Assembly: GCA_000824785.1 (NCBI GenBank) | Contig: CCNB01000016.1 | Span: 5,843-69,842, forward strand | From: Mesorhizobium plurifarium | GTDB lineage: Bacteria > Pseudomonadota > Alphaproteobacteria > Rhizobiales > Rhizobiaceae | Direction: 5' to 3' | Length of the DNA: 64,000 nucleotides | Shown: piece by piece, positions 26,529-35,171 of the stretch | How positions within the stretch are numbered: the stretch's first letter is position 1 | Layout of the letters: each line of letters opens with the position of its first letter | Notes under the pieces: generated by a model | Seen by the model: the letters and a program-made list of their open reading frames with translations, nothing else | Told to the model about the DNA's origin: nothing | The model's database searches: none | Made by a program: the position numbers and the translations under genes

Positions 26529-29108
26529 CTACTCGGCCGCGTCGCGGATGCCGGCCGGCGTATCCGGGATTCCGGACGGCTTGTCCGGGAAGGTGCAGAT
26601 CACCGTGGTGCCCTTATCTTCTGCGGTCTCGATGCGCACGGTTCCGCCATGCAGTTCGACGAAGCTCTTGACGATCGAGAGCCCGAGCCCAGCGCCGCGC
26701 CGACGTCCGCCATTGGCGCGCGGCTCGAAGCGGCGGAATACCGATTCCAGCACGTCCGGCGGCATGCCGGGGCCGTCGTCATGCACCGAGAATTCGACGC
26801 CGTCGGCCAATCGGCGGCAGGTGAGCCGGATCGTGCTTGCCTCCGGCGCGTAGTTCGCCGCGTTGCTCAGCAGATTGTAGAGGATCTGGCGGATGCGGAT
26901 CTCGTCGCCATGGAAGCTCGCCGGCGCTTCCGCCGCATCGATCTCGAGCTTGATCCGGTGTTCGTCCAGTCGGTCGGCGACCAGTTCCGCGGCCGCGGCG
27001 ATCGTCCGGTCGATGTTCATTTCGGAAATGTCGAGCTGCATGATGCCGGCATCGACGGTCGCCAGGTCGAGGATATCGTTGACGATGGTGAGCAGCACCG
27101 ATGACGACGAGCCGACATGCTCGACATATTCGCGCTGCTTCGGCGTCAGCGGTCCGGTCGCGGGCAGCGACAAAAGCTCGGTGAAGCCGATGATGTTGGT
27201 CAGCGGCGAGCGCAGCTCATAGGACACGTGCTGCACGAATTCGTTCTTCAGCTGGTCGGATTTCTCCAGCGCCTCGTTCCTGTCCTTGAGCGCCCGTTCG
27301 ACATTGACGGTGTCGGTGACGTCGACGAAGGTGATCATCACCTGGCCGTTGGGCAGGTGGATCACCGCGTAGCTCATCACGTTGCCGTTCATCAGCTCGA
27401 TCTGGCCGCGGCGGTCGCGGCGCTCGTCGTCGAAGCCGGTGACCGCGGCGACGAAACCGCCCCACGGGCTGTTCGCGGCGCGCTGGTCGCACAGGTCGCG
27501 GATCGCCGAAACATGGACGTTCGGCTTGACCGCCTCCGCCGTCAGCCCCCACAGCGCGACGAAGGCCGGATTGGATAGCCGCAGCCGCCCGTCCGGACCG
27601 AACACCACCACGCCTTCGGCGAGGTTGTCCAGCGTCTCGCCTTGCACCCGCACGGCGGTCTGGTAGCGGCTTTCGAGGTCCATCTTCTCGGTCAGGTTCT
27701 CGAACACCCAGGTGACGCCGCCCTTCGGCTGCGGGTTCGCCACCACGCGGATCGTCTTGCCGTCCGGCAGGTGCCACCAATGCTCCTGCGATTCGACGGC
27801 GCGATAGGCGCTGAGCAGGTTTTCCTTCCAGCGCCGCCATTCCGGCTGCTCGGCGATCCTGCCTTCCGAGCGCAGCCGGTCGAGCAGCAGCGTGTTGGAA
27901 GGAGCGCTGAGCAGGAAGCCCGAGTCGAGACCCCAAAGCTTCTGGAAGGCCTGGTTGAAGAAGCGCAGCTTTTCCTCGGTGTCGAAGATCGCCACCGCGG
28001 TGTTCAACTGGTCGAGCGTGTCGGCATGGCTGCGCACGGTCCGCTCATATTCGGCGCGGATCGTCTCGGCCGCGCTTGTGTCGCAGGCAAGCCCCGCCGA
28101 GCCGTCGGCGCCGGCGAAGTCGGTGACCGCAAACATGCGGCGGTCGCCTTCGATCACGGTGGAAAGCGTCTGTTCGAAGACCGGGCGCGTCTTGTGCTGC
28201 TCGGCGATCTGCTCGCGCGCCTGGCCGCCGAGGAATTCCTTGGCGTCGCGCACGGCCGCGGCCGCGCTTTCGGCCTCCACCGCCTCGGCATAGGCGCGGT
28301 TCACCCATTGCAGCCGTCCGTCCGCGGCGCGCAGCCATGCCGGCATCTTCAAGGCGTCGAGCAGGCCGACTATCGTGTCGTAATCCGCGCTGAGCCGCTG
28401 GTTCTCGATCTTCAGCCTGGCCTGGTTGCGCAGCGTCTCCGACAGCGACACGAAGCGCACCAGCACATGCGCCGCGCTCTTGCGGCCATGCACTTCCAGC
28501 GGCACGCCGGCCTGCGTTTCGATGATGAGGTCGAAGGCTTTCGCCTGTTCGCGCAGCGCGGCGACCGCGTGCTCCAACGCCGCCGCCGAACGCGGCATCA
28601 GCCAGCGGCCGAAGGCAAGGAAGGCGGACCTGTCGTCGGGCGCGCCGCTGTCCAGCGGCAGGCTGCCGATGAGCTCGGGCTTCTTGTTGTCCGTGGTCCA
28701 GACCACCAGGCGCTGGTCGCGCAGATTGAGCAGCGCTTCGGAACGCTGCAGCGCCGCGTTCACGTCCGCGATGCGGGCCCTGAGCTGGACGTTCTGCGAG
28801 GCGGTGCGCGTACGCTCGCGGATCAGGAAGATGGCCGAGACCAGTGCGGCGCCCATGACGCCGACGAACATGGCGAGCTGCATGACCTCGACGGTGCCGA
28901 CAGGCGCCGCGGCCTTTCCCGGAATGGCTGTCTCGGCGTGGGCGGCAAAGGTGAGCAGCGGGCCGGCAAGCGCCGAGGTGGCAAGCAGCGAGGCCAGCCG
29001 CAAGCCGGCGCGAAAACCGCCGCCGCTCACGGCGGGGCCGGCCTTGCTCGAATCCTCATGGCCGCCGGAAACGGCCGTTCCCGCGCGTGGCGGGTAATCC
29101 CCCGGCAT
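26529..29108 (-). CDS. divL: DivL-type cell-cycle pseudo-histidine kinase
   Basis: 859 residues: a short N-terminal segment with one or two hydrophobic helices (about 35-60 and 73-93), two or three PAS domains (about 240-600), a dimerisation helix and a HATPase domain. The ATPase boxes are intact: NLLSNAANYAPEA, DDGPGMP and GAGLGLSIV. The H-box reads FVQHVSYELRSPLTNIIGF, with Tyr630 (TAT at 27219-27221) where the phospho-acceptor His should be. That substitution is the hallmark of DivL, which controls the CckA-ChpT-CtrA relay and reads DivK phosphorylation. The ATG at 29108 has GAGGACC upstream. First gene of the operon to addA. Confidence 0.86.
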   Translation of the reverse strand: MPGDYPPRAGTAVSGGHEDSSKAGPAVSGGGFRAGLRLASLLATSALAGPLLTFAAHAETAIPGKAAAPVGTVEVMQLAMFVGVMGAALVSAIFLIRERTRTASQNVQLRARIADVNAALQRSEALLNLRDQRLVVWTTDNKKPELIGSLPLDSGAPDDRSAFLAFGRWLMPRSAAALEHAVAALREQAKAFDLIIETQAGVPLEVHGRKSAAHVLVRFVSLSETLRNQARLKIENQRLSADYDTIVGLLDALKMPAWLRAADGRLQWVNRAYAEAVEAESAAAAVRDAKEFLGGQAREQIAEQHKTRPVFEQTLSTVIEGDRRMFAVTDFAGADGSAGLACDTSAAETIRAEYERTVRSHADTLDQLNTAVAIFDTEEKLRFFNQAFQKLWGLDSGFLLSAPSNTLLLDRLRSEGRIAEQPEWRRWKENLLSAYRAVESQEHWWHLPDGKTIRVVANPQPKGGVTWVFENLTEKMDLESRYQTAVRVQGETLDNLAEGVVVFGPDGRLRLSNPAFVALWGLTAEAVKPNVHVSAIRDLCDQRAANSPWGGFVAAVTGFDDERRDRRGQIELMNGNVMSYAVIHLPNGQVMITFVDVTDTVNVERALKDRNEALEKSDQLKNEFVQHVSYELRSPLTNIIGFTELLSLPATGPLTPKQREYVEHVGSSSSVLLTIVNDILDLATVDAGIMQLDISEMNIDRTIAAAAELVADRLDEHRIKLEIDAAEAPASFHGDEIRIRQILYNLLSNAANYAPEASTIRLTCRRLADGVEFSVHDDGPGMPPDVLESVFRRFEPRANGGRRRGAGLGLSIVKSFVELHGGTVRIETAEDKGTTVICTFPDKPSGIPDTPAGIRDAAE

Positions 29109-29223
29109 GTCTTGGTCCTCTTCGCCGCTTGAATGCAAGACCGCCCTGAATGCGTCCCGGCCCAACATGTCCCCGGACCGCGAATCACAACAATAACGCC
29201 TGCTGGAATCGGCGTGAAGAATC
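29050..29223. promoter_or_regulatory. cluster of GANTC (CcrM) sites at the divL 5' end
   Basis: GAATC occurs at 29182-29186, 29206-29210 and 29219-29223 in the short divL upstream region, and again at 29050-29054 just inside the gene. GANTC is the target of the cell-cycle methylase CcrM in alphaproteobacteria. The sites are seen directly; regulation is inferred. Confidence 0.5.
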
Positions 29224-29230
29224 ATTGGCG

Positions 29231-29270
29231 CAAAAAATAAAGCCGGGCGGAAAGTCAACCACCCGGCTTC
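29231..29270 (-). terminator. ahcY rho-independent terminator
   Basis: On the minus strand GAAGCCGGG and CCCGGCTTT pair (29241-29247 with 29262-29268) and are followed by ATTTTTTG. It lies 30 nt after the ahcY stop codon. Confidence 0.8.
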
Positions 29271-29297
29271 AATATCTGGTAGATAATTTCGCTTTGG

Positions 29298-30698
<1,401 letters not shown>

Positions 30699-30807
30699 GG
30701 CAGTGCTCCGGTGTGATTTTTTCTCAAAGGCGCGCCGACGCCGGGAGGCGCAGGGAGGGCGCGATCGCCGGCCTGACTAGCAGATCGGCCGCCATACGAC
30801 AATGGGA

Positions 30808-30825
30808 CATAAAGAAATCTTTATG
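30808..30825. promoter_or_regulatory. candidate ahcY operator
   Basis: CATAAAGAAATCTTTATG, 8-nt arms around a 2-nt centre, perfectly symmetric, about 110 nt upstream of the ahcY start. A second, wider symmetry (GGACAT at 30805 with ATGTCC at 30831) brackets it. ArsR-type regulators responding to S-adenosylhomocysteine use AT-rich palindromes of this general kind before methionine-cycle genes; the match to a specific regulator is inference. Confidence 0.5.
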
Positions 30826-30863
30826 CGCGCATGTCCTGGAAAAGCGAGATGTGAAGCCGGGAA

Positions 30864-31160
30864 CTAGATTTCCTCGCCGAAACGCGAGGCGACCAGCTGC
30901 TCCAGCGCGTCCATGGCCGGCACGGCTTCCGGGCCGCTGGCGATGACGCGAATCGAATAGCCCGGGCTCGCCGCCAGCATCATCAGGCCCATGATCGAGG
31001 TGCCGCCGACCTTCACGCCGTCCTTCTCGACATGGATGGTAGCGTCGAAGCCGCTGGCGACCTGCACGAACTTGGCCGAAGCGCGCGCATGCAGGCCGCG
31101 CTGGTTGATGATCGGGAACTCCCGCACAACCTCGTCCGTCTGCGGCGCCGATGTGTTCAT
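30864..31160 (-). CDS. ptsH: HPr phosphocarrier protein
   Basis: 98 residues. The phospho-acceptor histidine is His24 in NQRGLHARASAKF, and the HprK target serine is likely Ser55 in VGGTSIMGLMML. Alphaproteobacteria use this HPr in an incomplete, regulatory phosphotransferase system (PTS-Ntr style) rather than sugar uptake. It overlaps the upstream EIIA gene by 4 nt. With hprK and chvGI just upstream, it belongs to the conserved rhizobial signalling block linking PTS phosphorylation to the ChvG-ChvI system. Confidence 0.93.
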   Translation of the reverse strand: MNTSAPQTDEVVREFPIINQRGLHARASAKFVQVASGFDATIHVEKDGVKVGGTSIMGLMMLAASPGYSIRVIASGPEAVPAMDALEQLVASRFGEEI

Positions 31161-31558
31161 TTGCTGCTCAGGAGCTGGCTGGCGACGTTGATGTATTTGC
31201 GGCCCGCCGCCTGCGCCTCGTCGAGCGCCGCGGTCATGTTGTCGCCCTTGCGGATCGAGGAAAGCTTGATCAGCATCGGCAGGTTCATGCCGGCGATCAC
31301 CTCGGTGCGGCCGGATTCCATCACCGAGATGGCAAGGTTGGAGGGCGTGCCGCCGAACATGTCGGTGAGTACGATGACGCCGGCCCCGGTGTCGACGCGC
31401 GCCACCGCGTCGACGATGTCGGCCCGGCGCTGCTCCATGTCGTCGTCGGCGCCGATCGCCACGGTCTCGAAATTGTCTTGCGGCCCGACGACATGCTCTA
31501 CGGCATGCCGGAACTCGGTGGCGAGTTGACCGTGCGTCACGAGCACGAGTCCGATCAT
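31157..31558 (-). CDS. manX: PTS EIIA component, mannose-type
   Basis: 133 residues matching the EIIA-Man fold: MIGLVLVTHGQLA with the phosphorylated His9, VLTDMFGGTPSNLAI in the middle. No EIIB or EIIC permease genes are near, so it probably acts as a regulator that receives phosphate from HPr. Overlaps ptsH by 4 nt. The upstream gap to hprK is 164 nt and holds a plausible promoter (31634-31662). Confidence 0.92.
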   Translation of the reverse strand: MIGLVLVTHGQLATEFRHAVEHVVGPQDNFETVAIGADDDMEQRRADIVDAVARVDTGAGVIVLTDMFGGTPSNLAISVMESGRTEVIAGMNLPMLIKLSSIRKGDNMTAALDEAQAAGRKYINVASQLLSSK

Positions 31559-31633
31559 TCTCTGGTGGCTCCCGTCATCGCCGCTTCACAGGCGTATCTT
31601 ATGTTCGCCAGCCATTCCAGGCGGCGGGAGCGC

Positions 31634-31662
31634 TATCTTGTCGACGCACGGCCGGTTGACAA
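31634..31662 (-). promoter_or_regulatory. candidate manX-ptsH promoter
   Basis: Minus-strand TTGTCA (31657-31662) and AAGATA (31634-31639) are 17 nt apart, about 75 nt upstream of the manX start. Sequence resemblance only. Confidence 0.3.
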
Positions 31663-31722
31663 GCCCAAAATTGCGGCGGCCCGGGCCATTTTGACGCATC
31701 GCAGCAAAAAACCCCGGGCGGA

Positions 31723-32178
31723 TCATGAAAAAGGCTGGATCGACAGCCGCGCCATCAGCATGGGCAGCGCGGCGGTGACATTCTGCCGGGCGACGTCGAT
31801 GCGGGGCATCCGGCATCCGGCGATCGTCTCCGTGGTCTCGTCCTGCAGACGCGCCATGTCGGCCGGTTCGACAAGCCGAACCACAAGATCGATCACGGCG
31901 GCCGGCTCGAAGGCCAGCGGCCGCGGCCCGATCCCGTGCACCTCGCAGAGTCCGGCGATGCTTGCCGGCGCGCGGCACACCAGCCGGCCGGCATGCGCGG
32001 CTGCAAACAACTGGTCGTCGCCGACCAGCCGGGAAAACATGCCGCGGGTGCGGCAATGGTCGATAAGCGCCAGCGCCAGCGTCGTCTTGCCTGCGCCGGA
32101 CGGCCCGGTGACCAGTACGCCGTGCTCGCCGATCAGGAAGGCAGTGCCATGCATGTTGCTGGGTTTCGTCTCCGGCAT
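31723..32178 (-). CDS. hprK: HPr kinase/phosphorylase, short alphaproteobacterial form
   Basis: 151 residues, only the C-terminal catalytic half of the Firmicutes enzyme (about 310). Walker A is VTGPSGAGKTTLA (24-35) and the second signature region is present as RLVGDDQLF (the DD that binds the HPr serine side). It phosphorylates and dephosphorylates HPr on serine. The missing N-terminal domain is normal in this group. It starts 14 nt after chvG, so it is in the chvI-chvG-hprK transcription unit. Confidence 0.9.
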   Translation of the reverse strand: MPETKPSNMHGTAFLIGEHGVLVTGPSGAGKTTLALALIDHCRTRGMFSRLVGDDQLFAAAHAGRLVCRAPASIAGLCEVHGIGPRPLAFEPAAVIDLVVRLVEPADMARLQDETTETIAGCRMPRIDVARQNVTAALPMLMARLSIQPFS

Positions 32179-32192
32179 GTTCGGTTCGGCGA

Positions 32193-33977
32193 TCAGCCTT
32201 CCGCGGGCAGCGTCACAACGAAACGCGCGCCCTTGATCTCGCCGGGCTTGGTCCCGGGGATGTTCTCGGCCGTCAGCGTGCCGCCATGCGCCTCGACGAT
32301 CTGCCGGCTGATCGACAGGCCGAGGCCGGAGTTCTGGCCGAACGCCTCGCCGGCCGGCCGGTCGGTATAGAAGCGCTCGAAGATGCGGTCGATGTTCTCC
32401 ACCCGGATGCCCGGGCCGTTGTCGTCGACGGTGATGATGTTAAACTTGCCCGCGCGCGCCAATGAGATCGCTATGTGCCCATGCTCGTCGGGCACGAAGG
32501 AGCGCGCGTTCTCGATCAGGTTAGTGATGACCTGGCCGATCCTGAGGTCGTGGCCGACAACGAAATAGCCTCGGGCGCCGGCCGGCAGCTTGGCCACCTT
32601 GAGCTCGATCTCGACGGCCTTCTTGTTGCGCGTGGTCTCGCGCGAGACCGCGATGAGGTCGGTGATGAACTTCTTCAGGTCGACCGTCGCCGCATCGTCG
32701 CGCGCGAGCTCGGCGTCGAGCCGCGACGCGTCGGAGATGTCGGTGATCAGCCGGTCTAGCCGCTTCACGTCGTGCTGGATGATCTCCATCAGACGCGCGC
32801 GAGACGTATCGTTCTTCGCCAAAGGCAGCGTCTCGACGGCGCTGCGCAGCGACGTCAGCGGGTTCTTCAGCTCATGCGACACGTCGGCGGCGAAGCTTTC
32901 GATCGCCTCGATCCGCGCATAAAGCGCATTCGTCATGTCGCGCACGGCAATGGACAAATTGCCGATCTCGTCCTGACGATCGGAAAAATCGGGGATTTCC
33001 TCGCGGCTCTTGACGCCGCGCCGCACCCTGACGGCGGCGGCGGAAAGCCGGCGCAGCGGATTGGCGATGGTGGACGCCAGAAGCAGCGACAGGATCGCGG
33101 TGACGAGAGCCGCCACCCCGAAAACACGCAGGATCGCCTTGCGCTCGGCCGCGACGATCTTGTCGATGTCGCCGCCTTCGGTGGACAGCATCAAAACGCC
33201 GAGCACGGCGCGGAAGCGCTGGATCGGCACCGCGACGGAGACGATCTGCTCGCCCTGCTCGCTCACCCGCACGATGGTCGAGGGGCTGCCGGTCAGTGCC
33301 TTGACCACTTCCGGGAAGGCCGCGCCATTGCCGCCGGGTTGCTCATGGTAGACCGGCAGGTCCTTGTTGCGGAAGAAGTCGAAGATGAATTTCTCGACCC
33401 GTTCCAGGAGGTCCGGCTGCTCGTCCTCGACCGGCGGCAGGTCGTAGCGCAGGATCTGGCCGCGCGAATAGAGATGCCGCGAATCGAGCAGCAGGTTGGC
33501 GTCGCGGTCGTAGATGCGCGCGCGGGTGCGCGTCGGCGAGATCAGGCGCCTGAGCACCGGCGCGACGCGTTCCGGATTGATCGGGAAATCGAGATTGTCG
33601 AGTTGGTCGGACCCTGGCCCAAGGCTCTCGCCGGCCTGCAGCTCAAGCAGCTTTTCCGGGTCGATGCTGATCGAGTCGGTCTCGACGGTCGCCGAAGCCG
33701 CGATCGCGCCGGCGATGATCTCGCCCTGCGTCATCAGGCTTTCGACGCGCGCGTCGATCAGCCCGTCGCGGAAGGTGTTGAGATAGAGGATGCCGGTGAC
33801 CAGCACGGCGAGGCCGGCCATGTTGAGGAACAGGATGCGCCGCGTCAGGCTGGAGAAGATGTGGTGGCCGAGAAACCGGCGCATCGGCACCGTGATTTTC
33901 GACACGAAGGCGGGCACGATCCGCGGCGGACGCTTTGCCGCGCCCGCCCGTCTGCCTCGCTCTACTTCCACTGCCAT
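32193..33977 (-). CDS. chvG: sensor histidine kinase ChvG (ExoS)
   Basis: 594 residues. Transmembrane helices are near 48-66 and 283-303, bracketing a periplasmic sensor of about 210 residues; a HAMP domain follows (about 300-355). The H-box is FAADVSHELKNPLTSLRSA with His368, and the ATPase domain has NLIENARSF, DDNGPG and GLGLSISRQIVEAHGG. ChvG-ChvI respond to acid and envelope stress and control succinoglycan, motility and symbiosis in rhizobia, with ExoR as periplasmic partner. chvI lies upstream in the same direction, separated by an inverted repeat (34010-34123). Confidence 0.94.
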   Translation of the reverse strand: MAVEVERGRRAGAAKRPPRIVPAFVSKITVPMRRFLGHHIFSSLTRRILFLNMAGLAVLVTGILYLNTFRDGLIDARVESLMTQGEIIAGAIAASATVETDSISIDPEKLLELQAGESLGPGSDQLDNLDFPINPERVAPVLRRLISPTRTRARIYDRDANLLLDSRHLYSRGQILRYDLPPVEDEQPDLLERVEKFIFDFFRNKDLPVYHEQPGGNGAAFPEVVKALTGSPSTIVRVSEQGEQIVSVAVPIQRFRAVLGVLMLSTEGGDIDKIVAAERKAILRVFGVAALVTAILSLLLASTIANPLRRLSAAAVRVRRGVKSREEIPDFSDRQDEIGNLSIAVRDMTNALYARIEAIESFAADVSHELKNPLTSLRSAVETLPLAKNDTSRARLMEIIQHDVKRLDRLITDISDASRLDAELARDDAATVDLKKFITDLIAVSRETTRNKKAVEIELKVAKLPAGARGYFVVGHDLRIGQVITNLIENARSFVPDEHGHIAISLARAGKFNIITVDDNGPGIRVENIDRIFERFYTDRPAGEAFGQNSGLGLSISRQIVEAHGGTLTAENIPGTKPGEIKGARFVVTLPAEG

Positions 33978-34009
33978 CGACTAGCAGGCCCTGTTTAGTG
34001 AGTAGTGAG

Positions 34010-34123
34010 TAGGCAGTAGGCAGTAGCGAATAGGGAAATGATTGGCTGACCGCGGCTATGCATGACTGGCCGCTCGCATCATCATAAACTGACTACTGAC
34101 TATTCCCTACTGCCTACTGCCTA
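34010..34123. repeat. inverted repeat of GTAGGCA-type heptamers between chvI and chvG
   Basis: A 24-nt arm at 34010-34033 is repeated in inverted order at 34100-34123 with one mismatch, around a 66-nt loop. Each arm contains the heptamer unit TAGGCAG in tandem. It fills most of the gap between the two genes of the two-component system. Confidence 0.85.
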
Positions 34124-34129
34124 TTCTAT

Positions 34130-34831
34130 TCAAGCCTCGCGGAACCGGTACCCGACTCCATAAAGGGTCTCGATCATCTCGAAGTCGTCGTCGACGGCCT
34201 TGAACTTCTTGCGCAGCCGCTTGATGTGGCTGTCGATGGTGCGGTCGTCGACATAGACCTGCTCATCATAGGCCGAATCCATCAGCGCATCACGGCTTTT
34301 TACCACGCCGGGGCGCTGTGCCAGCGAATGCAGGATGAGGAACTCGGTCACCGTCAGCGTCACCGGCTCGCCCTTCCAGGTGCAGGTGTGCCGCTCCTGG
34401 TCCATCACCAACTGGCCGCGTTCGAGCGAGCGGGCCTGCTGGCTGGGTGCCTTGGCCGCCGCCTCGCGGGCGCTGGTGCGTCGGAGCACCGCGCGCACCC
34501 GCTCGACCAGCAGGCGCTGCGAGAACGGTTTGCGGATGAAGTCGTCGGCGCCCATCTTGAGGCCGAACAATTCGTCGATCTCGTCGTCCTTCGAGGTCAG
34601 GAAGATGACCGGCAGGTCCGACTTCTGGCGCATGCGGCGCAACAGCTCCATGCCGTCCATGCGCGGCATCTTGATGTCGAGGATGGCAAGATTCGGCGGC
34701 CGCGCTGCCAGGCCTTCCAGCGCCGACGCGCCATCGGTGTAGGTTTCGACCCGATAGCCCTCGGATTCAAGCGCGATCGACACCGAGGTCAGAATGTTGC
34801 GGTCGTCGTCGACAAGCGCGATTGTTGCCAT
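34130..34831 (-). CDS. chvI: response regulator ChvI
   Basis: 233 residues, OmpR/PhoB family. The receiver has the acidic pocket VDDD (7-10), phospho-acceptor Asp52 in LDIKMPRMDG, and Lys in FIRKPFS. The C-terminal winged helix reads SRDALMDSAYDEQVYVDDRTIDSHIKRLRKKF. It is nearly identical in pattern to ChvI of other rhizobia. The ATG at 34831 was chosen because ChvI proteins begin with xTIALVDDD; GGGAG lies 9 nt upstream. It is divergent from pckA, matching the rhizobial pckA-chvI-chvG order. Confidence 0.95.
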   Translation of the reverse strand: MATIALVDDDRNILTSVSIALESEGYRVETYTDGASALEGLAARPPNLAILDIKMPRMDGMELLRRMRQKSDLPVIFLTSKDDEIDELFGLKMGADDFIRKPFSQRLLVERVRAVLRRTSAREAAAKAPSQQARSLERGQLVMDQERHTCTWKGEPVTLTVTEFLILHSLAQRPGVVKSRDALMDSAYDEQVYVDDRTIDSHIKRLRKKFKAVDDDFEMIETLYGVGYRFREA

Positions 34832-35171
34832 TTCAAGCGGCTCCCTCATGAGCTGTCCCTTCTGTCGTCGAGAAGGGGCTTTTGCAGGACAAATTGGGTA
34901 CAAAATGTGGCACGGGCCTTGTTCGAAGTCACGGGCGGCCTGCCGCTACACACCATCGCACCCGGATTGGATTGGACGAACCGAGGCTGCCAATCCTTTG
35001 GGCAACGTCTGTGGTTTTTTGCACATATAAACGATTTAAACAACTTTCAAATTTTTTAAATCGATTAATGATTTGATATCATTCGGCTTTTCTGGTTCTG
35101 AACCTGGCAGCCCCGGTGCGGGCTTCGGGAAACCTCCCGTCACATGCGGCCAAATCCAGAGAGGAAATTTG
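34832..35171. promoter_or_regulatory. chvI-pckA divergent regulatory region
   Basis: A 340-nt gap with no gene. The central part (about 35010-35085) is strikingly AT-rich against the genome and holds several symmetric motifs: CGATTTAAA (35032-35040) inverted at 35055-35063, the 8-nt palindrome AATCGATT (35059-35066), and AATGAT (35067-35072) inverted at 35078-35083. AGAGAGGAAATTTG is the pckA ribosome site. A LacI-type regulator (PckR) is known to control pckA in Sinorhizobium, and a CG-centred palindrome would fit it, but that is inference. Confidence 0.55.

Noticed and set aside
30699..30863. SAH riboswitch upstream of ahcY
   Set aside because: I looked for the conserved core and pseudoknot layout and did not see it; only AT-rich palindromes are present.
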